This document shows positions 16,130 to 21,281 of a DNA stretch of 21,281 bases, in pieces. Location of the stretch: positions 1-21,281 of the forward strand of contig JAZNGX010000067.1 of assembly GCA_045576675.1 (NCBI GenBank). The letters run 5' to 3'. The notes under the pieces were generated by a model, which ran no database searches, had not been told where the DNA came from, and saw only the letters and a list, made by a program, of their open reading frames with translations. The stretch comes from JAZNGX01 sp045576675 (GTDB lineage Bacteria > Bacillota > Clostridia > Monoglobales > Firm-18). Position 1 is the stretch's first letter; each line of letters begins with the position of its first letter. The position numbers were made by a program, and so were the translations under genes.

Positions 16130-16847
16130 TTTTATAGAGGGCAGAAATCCTGTCACAGAAGCGCTTAAAGCAGGGCGTGAAATTGAAAAAATATTATATA
16201 GCGGAGTAGATGGTAGTATAAAAAAAATACTTGGTATCGCCCGCGACAGAGGTATTCCTGTAGTAAAGACGGATAAACGTAAGCTTGACGAAATATCCGA
16301 AACCAAAAGTCATCAAGGCGTTATTGCTTATGTTTCGGCACACAGCTATTGCACTGTTGATGACATTTTGAAGGTTGCAGAGGAACGCAACGAAAAGCCG
16401 TTTATTGTAGTGCTTGATGATATTGAAGACCCGCATAATTTAGGTTCTATTATGCGTACAGCAGAGGGCGCGGGTGTTCATGGAATTGTTATTCCAAAAC
16501 GCAGAAGTGCAGGGCTTAACTCAACTGTTGCAAAAACTTCTGCAGGAGCAATTGAATATATGCCTGTGGCACGTGTTTCTAATCTTGCTCAGACTATTGA
16601 AAAGCTTAAGGATAAAGGCGTTTGGTTTTATGCAACGCATCAGGATGCAAAGCAAAGCTACAATGAAATTAAATATGATGGCGGTGTCGGGATTGTAATA
16701 GGCAGCGAGGGCAAGGGTGTAAGTCGCATCGTTGCCGAAAAGTGCGACTGCTTAATCAGTATTCCGATGAGGGGGAAGATTAATTCTCTGAACGCATCCG
16801 TTGCAGCAGGAATAATAATATATAACGTAGTAAGCAACAGGGGATAA
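16122..16847 (+). CDS. rlmB: 23S rRNA 2'-O-ribose methyltransferase RlmB (SpoU/TrmH family)
   Basis: A SAM-dependent methyltransferase with the knotted SPOUT fold; RlmB proteins methylate the ribose of G2251 in 23S rRNA. The 241 residues contain the N-terminal substrate-binding domain starting IEGRNPVTEAL. Then come SpoU motif 1, DDIEDPHNLGSIMRTAEG (99-116), with the conserved Asn and Arg; motif 2, IGSEGKGVS (203-211); and motif 3, CLISIPMRG followed by NSLNASVAAGI (220-241). The ATG at 16122 overlaps the lysC end by 8 bases and has no clear ribosome site of its own, so translation probably depends on lysC. A rRNA enzyme inside an amino-acid operon is unusual. Other SpoU-family targets are possible but the length and N-terminal domain favour RlmB. 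Confidence 0.88.
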   Translation: MSDFIEGRNPVTEALKAGREIEKILYSGVDGSIKKILGIARDRGIPVVKTDKRKLDEISETKSHQGVIAYVSAHSYCTVDDILKVAEERNEKPFIVVLDDIEDPHNLGSIMRTAEGAGVHGIVIPKRRSAGLNSTVAKTSAGAIEYMPVARVSNLAQTIEKLKDKGVWFYATHQDAKQSYNEIKYDGGVGIVIGSEGKGVSRIVAEKCDCLISIPMRGKINSLNASVAAGIIIYNVVSNRG

Positions 16848-16885
16848 CCCTGTGACTTAAAACTAACAGATAAAGAGGTGTTACC

Positions 16886-17155
16886 GTGAGGGCAGTAGTT
16901 ACAGTTTTAGGTAGTGATAAGGTTGGTATTATTGCAAAGGTTGCAACAATTCTTGCGGAATGCAATGTTAATATTTTAGATATTACGCAAACCACAATGC
17001 AAAACATATTCACTATGATAATGCTTGTTGATATATCAAGCTGTAATATACCTTTTGCTAAGCTTGTTGATAAGCTTGATGCTGAAGGTAAGGCTATCGG
17101 TGTTGATATTAAAACGCAGCATGAGGATATTTTTAATTCCATGCAGGAGATATAA
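16886..17155 (+). CDS. ACT-domain protein, UPF0237 family
   Basis: An 89-residue protein made of a single ACT domain: VVTVLGSDKVGIIAKVATIL is the typical first strand and helix with the Gly of the ligand-binding turn, followed by CNVNILDITQT and a conserved middle strand. UPF0237 proteins are related to the N-terminal part of GcvR-type regulators and are presumed to bind an amino acid, but their role is not established. The start is GTG at 16886, after AAAGAGG (16872-16878). It is 6 bases upstream of the PFL-family gene. The two families are neighbours in many Firmicutes, suggesting they act together. Confidence 0.85.
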   Translation: MRAVVTVLGSDKVGIIAKVATILAECNVNILDITQTTMQNIFTMIMLVDISSCNIPFAKLVDKLDAEGKAIGVDIKTQHEDIFNSMQEI

Positions 17156-17161
17156 ATTAAT

Positions 17162-18520
17162 ATGATAAATTCAAGAAAAATACTAGAAACAATTAAAATG
17201 ATTAATGAAGAAAACCTTGATGTTAGAACTATAACTATGGGTATTTCTTTAAGAGATTGTTGTGGCGAGGATATTGACAGGGTTTGTGAAAAAATTTATG
17301 ATAAAATCACAAGCCGTGCCGAAAACCTGGTTGAAACAGGCGAAAATATTGAACATGAGTATGGAATACCGATTATAAACAAGCGTATTTCTGTTACTCC
17401 TGTTTCAATGATTGGTGAAAGCTGCAACACAGACAGTTACGTTAAAATTGCTCAAACACTTGACAGAGCAGCCAACACAACTGGTGTAAACTTCATTGGT
17501 GGTTTTTCTGCGTTGGTACATAAGGGGTATACCAAGGGTGACAGAATTTTAATTAAGTCAATTCCTGAGGCTCTCGCAACTACCGAAAAGGTTTGTTCTT
17601 CTGTTAATGTAGCTTCAACAAAAGCAGGTATTAATATGGATGCTGTTTATGAGATGGGCAAAATTATTAAAGAAACTGCGGAACTTACCAAAGACCGTGC
17701 AGGCTTTGGTTGTGCAAAGCTTGTTGTTTTTTGTAATGCAGTTGAGGATAACCCTTTTATGGCGGGGGCGTTCCATGGCATAGGTGAGCCTGAAACTGTT
17801 ATTAATGTTGGTGTATCAGGTCCCGGTGTTGTAAAAAAAGCTCTTGAGAAGGTTAAGGGTGAAGATTTCAGTGTTGTTGCCGACACAATAAAACGAACAG
17901 CTTACAAGATAACAAGAATGGGGCAGCTTGTTGCAAAGGAGGCTTCTGAAAGGCTTAATGTTCCTTTTGGTATTGTTGACTTGTCGCTTGCGCCAACTCC
18001 TGCTATTGGAGATAGTGTAGCATACATTCTTGAAGAGATGGGTCTTGAAAAGTGCGGAACACACGGTACAACAGCGGCACTTGCACTTCTTAACGATGCA
18101 GTTAAAAAAGGTGGGGTAATGGCATCGTCACACGTTGGTGGATTAAGTGGTGCATTTATTCCTGTTTCAGAGGATGCTGGTATGATAGATGCTGCAAATA
18201 TCGGAGCATTGTCCCTTGATAAGCTTGAGGCAATGACTTGTGTATGTTCTGTTGGTCTTGATATGTTTGCTGTTCCGGGTGACACAAGTGCAGAAACGCT
18301 TTCTGCTATCATTGCTGATGAAGCTGCAATAGGTATGATTAACACAAAAACAACCGCTGTTCGTGTTATTCCTGCACCAAATTCAAAGGTTGGTGACAGA
18401 ATCGAATTCGGCGGCTTGCTTGGGCATGCATATGTAATGCCTGTAAGTAAATATGATAGTAGTGTATTTGTTAAACGAGGCGGAAGAATTCCTGCACCGA
18501 TAAATAGCTTGAAAAATTAA
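17162..18520 (+). CDS. PFL family protein (UPF0210)
   Basis: A 452-residue protein of the UPF0210/DUF711 family. Structural work on relatives shows a fold related to pyruvate formate-lyase-type barrels, but no glycyl-radical motif is visible and the activity is unknown. Recognisable family stretches are LETIKMINEENLDVRTITMGISLRDC at the start, GVNFIGGFSALVHKG near 115, AGFGCAKLVVFCNAVEDNPFMAGAFHG near 180 and GTTAALALLNDAVKKGG near 302. It has no signal peptide. The ATG at 17162 follows AGGAGA (17145-17150). It follows the UPF0237 ACT gene by 6 bases and ends the operon at a strong terminator, so regulation of the pair is probably shared with the threonine genes upstream. Confidence 0.9.
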   Translation: MINSRKILETIKMINEENLDVRTITMGISLRDCCGEDIDRVCEKIYDKITSRAENLVETGENIEHEYGIPIINKRISVTPVSMIGESCNTDSYVKIAQTLDRAANTTGVNFIGGFSALVHKGYTKGDRILIKSIPEALATTEKVCSSVNVASTKAGINMDAVYEMGKIIKETAELTKDRAGFGCAKLVVFCNAVEDNPFMAGAFHGIGEPETVINVGVSGPGVVKKALEKVKGEDFSVVADTIKRTAYKITRMGQLVAKEASERLNVPFGIVDLSLAPTPAIGDSVAYILEEMGLEKCGTHGTTAALALLNDAVKKGGVMASSHVGGLSGAFIPVSEDAGMIDAANIGALSLDKLEAMTCVCSVGLDMFAVPGDTSAETLSAIIADEAAIGMINTKTTAVRVIPAPNSKVGDRIEFGGLLGHAYVMPVSKYDSSVFVKRGGRIPAPINSLKN

Positions 18521-18529
18521 TGATTGATG

Positions 18530-18562
18530 AAAAACAGCGTAACAAGTTTACGCTGTTTTTTG
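18530..18562 (+). terminator. Rho-independent terminator after the PFL-family gene
   Basis: A 13-pair perfect stem (AAAAACAGCGTAA, 18530-18542, with TTACGCTGTTTTT, 18548-18560) and a 5-base loop CAAGT, ending in a T-run. The A/T flanks make it potentially bidirectional. Confidence 0.92.
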
Positions 18563-18591
18563 TATATTTTTTCATATTGCCGCAAATAATA
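18562..18591 (+). promoter_or_regulatory. Sigma-F-like forespore promoter
   Basis: GTATA (18562-18566), a 15-base spacer, then GCAAATAATA (18582-18591). Against the sigma-F consensus GYWTA-15/16-GGNNANAHTR this fits all of the -35 and 9 of 10 positions of the -10 (C instead of the second G). It stands 23 bases before the start codon of a SpoIIQ-like gene, the right place and the right gene. Confidence 0.55.
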
Positions 18592-18613
18592 GCATTATGA
18601 AAGGGGCGTATAT

Positions 18614-19282
18614 ATGAAAAAGTTATTAAAGAGCAAAACATTATATGTGGTGTTGGGAATATTCGTTGTGGTTATAGCGGTAAATGGATTTCTATCAAGA
18701 ATACGTGAGTTCAATTCTCAAATAGAACAATATACAACAGGATACAATATAGAAGTTAAGGATGCAGAAGAATATATTGACGATTTTGTATACGAACCAC
18801 CAAAAAATATTATTTTAGAAGAACCAGAATCAGAAGAAACAGAGAGTGTACCAGTGTCTGCACCTGTTGTACAAATAATGTTACCGTTACAAGGAGAACT
18901 ACTTGCTGAACATTCCAACGACGAATTAATATATAACAAAACAATGGAAGATTGGAGAATACACAACGGTATAGATATTGCTGCAGAAATAGGTACAGCA
19001 GTTAAAGCTGCGGCGGACGGAAAGGTTGTAAAAGTTGGTTATGATGGTATGGATGGATTTGTTGTAGAAATAAATCACGAAAGTTTTGTAACAAAGTATT
19101 GTGGACTTCAGGAAAGTGAATTATTAAAAATTGATACTGAAGTCAAACAAGGTGAAGTAATAGGAGGAGTTGGTACAACTATTGAAACAGAAGCTTCTGA
19201 AACTCCACATTTGCATTTTGAACTAATCAAAGATGGAAAAAGCGTAAATCCGCTTGAATATGTTGAAAATAACGTATTGTAA
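18614..19282 (+). CDS. spoIIQ: SpoIIQ-like LytM/M23 metallopeptidase-domain protein
   Basis: A 222-residue membrane-anchored protein: a short basic N-terminus, a membrane helix (about 10-28, LYVVLGIFVVVIAVNGFL), an acidic linker, then a LytM domain (about 90-215). MLPLQGELLAEHSNDELIYNKTMEDWRIHNGIDIA follows the layout of SpoIIQ, the forespore protein that spans to SpoIIIAH during engulfment. Zinc ligands of M23 enzymes appear intact: His117 and Asp121 (HNGID) and HLH at 199-201, as in clostridial rather than Bacillus SpoIIQ. A sigma-F-like promoter lies just upstream and AAAGGGG (18600-18606) precedes the ATG. No SpoIIIA genes are nearby. A general wall endopeptidase is the alternative. Confidence 0.75.
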   Translation: MKKLLKSKTLYVVLGIFVVVIAVNGFLSRIREFNSQIEQYTTGYNIEVKDAEEYIDDFVYEPPKNIILEEPESEETESVPVSAPVVQIMLPLQGELLAEHSNDELIYNKTMEDWRIHNGIDIAAEIGTAVKAAADGKVVKVGYDGMDGFVVEINHESFVTKYCGLQESELLKIDTEVKQGEVIGGVGTTIETEASETPHLHFELIKDGKSVNPLEYVENNVL

Positions 19283-19324
19283 AATCTGAAAGCTTATGTT
19301 AAAATACCTTAGAGGTGTTTTTAC

Positions 19325-19963
19325 ATGGATAAATTTGAAGTATATCAAAGCTTACTGCTCGAATGGAACGAGAAAATGAATCTGACAGCAATAACAGAGC
19401 CGGATGAAATACAAATCAAGCATTTTGAAGACAGTCTTACCTGTCTTAAATCAGGATATATAAAAGATAAAGATAAAATAATAGATGTTGGAACAGGGGC
19501 GGGCTTCCCGGGAATACCGATAAAATTTGCCAATGACACTGTTGATTTGACACTGATGGACAGCTTGAATAAAAGACTTATGTTTCTGAGTGAGGTATTA
19601 AAGAAAACAAATACTTCAGCAGAACTGATTCATATGCGAGCAGAAGAAGGCGGTCAAAATCCTAAATACAGAGAAAAGTTTGATGTGGCAGTAAGCAGAG
19701 CTGTTGCAAATTTGTCGGTACTGTGTGAATACTGTCTTCCTTATGTAAAAGTAGGCGGATACTTCCTGGCTATGAAGAGCAAGGATTATGAAGAAGAATT
19801 GTTGCAGGCAAAAGACTTGATAACGCGATTGGGTGGTAATATCAAAGAAGTACAGATGCATACATTGACAGGTGGCGAGATTACGCATAGCATAATTATA
19901 ATAGAAAAAACTGGAATAACACCAAAAACATATCCCAGAAGAGGCAAAAAGGTAGGAAAATAA
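19325..19963 (+). CDS. rsmG: 16S rRNA (guanine527-N7)-methyltransferase
   Basis: Methylates N7 of G527 in the 530 loop of 16S rRNA using S-adenosylmethionine. The 212 residues (nearer the 207 of E. coli than the ~239 of Bacillus) carry the family marks: LLLEWNEKMNLTAI at the N-terminus, the SAM-binding loop DVGTGAGFPG (54-63), and FDVAVSRAVANL near 118. A basic tail RRGKKVGK ends the protein. AGAGGTG (19311-19317) precedes the ATG at 19325. It follows the SpoIIQ-like gene by 42 bases and is the last gene before the rRNA operon. No terminator separates it from the rRNA promoters. mnmG, its usual neighbour near the replication origin, is absent here. Confidence 0.93.
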   Translation: MDKFEVYQSLLLEWNEKMNLTAITEPDEIQIKHFEDSLTCLKSGYIKDKDKIIDVGTGAGFPGIPIKFANDTVDLTLMDSLNKRLMFLSEVLKKTNTSAELIHMRAEEGGQNPKYREKFDVAVSRAVANLSVLCEYCLPYVKVGGYFLAMKSKDYEEELLQAKDLITRLGGNIKEVQMHTLTGGEITHSIIIIEKTGITPKTYPRRGKKVGK

Positions 19964-20010
19964 GAAAAAAACAAATGTTCAAAAAAATTTTAAAAAAATC
20001 AAAAAAAAGG

Positions 20011-20039
20011 TTGACAAACATAAAACAATATGTTAGAAT
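20011..20039 (+). promoter_or_regulatory. rRNA promoter P1
   Basis: TTGACA (20011-20016), 17-base spacer, TAGAAT (20034-20039). The preceding 40 bases are almost pure A/T with long A-runs, as in an UP element. Confidence 0.85.
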
Positions 20040-20075
20040 AATTGAGCTGTCTGAGAAACGGCTCTGAAACACAAA

Positions 20076-20095
20076 AAACTTTTTTAAAAAAGTTT
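20076..20095. repeat. A/T palindrome upstream of rRNA promoter P2
   Basis: A perfect 20-base inverted repeat, AAACTTTTTT followed by AAAAAAGTTT, ending 10 bases before the P2 -35. It sits in the UP-element position and could be an RNA-polymerase alpha-contact or a regulator site; as RNA it could also form a weak hairpin between P1 and P2. Confidence 0.7.
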
Positions 20096-20105
20096 GAAAA
20101 AAGTG

Positions 20106-20134
20106 TTGACAAACGAAAAGTTATGTGTTACAAT
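20106..20134 (+). promoter_or_regulatory. rRNA promoter P2
   Basis: TTGACA (20106-20111), 17-base spacer, TACAAT (20129-20134). Starts 95 bases after P1 and shares with it the downstream segment AATAATTGAGCTGTCT. Confidence 0.87.
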
Positions 20135-20199
20135 AATTGAGCTGTCTAACGAGACGGTAACACAATAAAAAATAATTTTCAAAAAAGTTACAAAAACTC

Positions 20200-20228
20200 T
20201 TGACAAAATTATTCAAAAGTGTTAAAAT
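20200..20228 (+). promoter_or_regulatory. rRNA promoter P3
   Basis: TTGACA (20200-20205), 17-base spacer, TAAAAT (20223-20228), 94 bases after P2. It lacks the AATTGAGCTGTCT discriminator-downstream segment found after P1 and P2. Predicted transcription start near 20235. Confidence 0.85.
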
Positions 20229-20234
20229 TAAATT

Positions 20235-20387
20235 CCCTTAACTTATAAGGGTGCTTGAAGTTTGAAAAGTGAATAGCGAAGAGAAAAGGTGTACAAGAAG
20301 TACAACCAAGTTCTCGTCAAAACCTGAGTTTTTTATACTCAAAAAGAAGAGAAACGAATTGAGCTAAGAGAATGCTCGATTAAATAT
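20235..20387 (+). other. 16S rRNA leader with hairpins
   Basis: About 150 bases between the P3 start and mature 16S. It opens with a hairpin at the predicted +1 (CCCTTA 20235-20240 with TAAGGG 20246-20251). Small hairpins follow at 20290-20304 (TGTAC/GTACA, loop AAGAA) and 20325-20341 (TGAGT/ACTCA). TGCTCGATTAAA (20373-20384) resembles the rrn antitermination boxA (TGCTCTTTAA). No protein gene or tRNA is visible in the gene-free stretch 19964-20387. Confidence 0.6.

Positions 20388-20396
<9 letters not shown>
20375..20396. repeat. 22-base perfect palindrome over the 16S 5' end
   Basis: CTCGATTAAAT (20375-20385) is followed by its exact reverse complement (20386-20396). As RNA it makes a 9-pair stem with an ATAT loop. 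The mature 5' end predicted from the 16S numbering (20388) lies inside it, so it may guide or mask 5' processing. Confidence 0.85.

Positions 20397-21281
<885 letters not shown>

Noticed and set aside
17902..18345. Minus-strand frame of 147 codons opposite the PFL-family gene
   Set aside because: Low-complexity Ser/Ala-rich composition mirrors the + strand codons of a conserved protein; no start signal.

Overview
The window is a low-GC, spore-former-type Firmicutes chromosome segment, most likely an uncultured or gut-associated member of class Clostridia. The partial 16S gene at the right end has a clostridial (Oscillospirales/Monoglobales-like) look, but I cannot place it to genus without a database. 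AAGGAGG-type ribosome binding sites, frequent TTG/GTG starts, S-layer-homology (SLH) proteins and a SpoIIQ-like protein all fit. Every supported gene is on the + strand, co-directional with the rRNA operon.

Layout. (1) 29-2299: a DUF4375 protein, an AllA-like cupin, and a metallophosphoesterase broken by a one-base frameshift inside its metal-binding SGHTHGG motif. (2) 2319-5730: a secreted YcdB/YcdC-repeat protein with a degenerate SLH-like tail, overlapping nicotinate phosphoribosyltransferase (NAD salvage), closed by a good terminator. (3) 5835-9674: a galactose/methyl-galactoside ABC importer, mglB-mglA-mglC, with a hairpin between mglB and mglA and a 41-residue one-helix membrane protein whose ATG overlaps the mglC stop. 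(4) 9766-12604: a large secreted phosphodiester glycosidase (NAGPA) protein with three SLH repeats, then a 43-residue Asn/Gln-rich microprotein and a hairpin. (5) 12759-18562: hom-thrB-lysC (aspartate to threonine branch, no thrC), rlmB, and the conserved uncharacterised pair UPF0237 (ACT domain) and UPF0210 (PFL family), closed by a strong terminator. lysC carries an internal Shine-Dalgarno/GTG start at the place expected for a separate beta subunit. (6) 18614-19963: a SpoIIQ-like LytM protein preceded by a sigma-F-like promoter, then rsmG. (7) 19964-21281: three tandem 17-bp-spacer rRNA promoters in a ~95-bp repeat arrangement, a structured leader, and the 5' ~890 nt of 16S rRNA.

Most genes belong to known families. 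The parts that familiar annotation does not explain are the two microproteins (9540-9665 and 12408-12539), the UPF0237/UPF0210 pair attached to a threonine operon, and the repeat/hairpin architecture of the rRNA control region. No mobile element, CRISPR array, tRNA or obvious defence system is visible.
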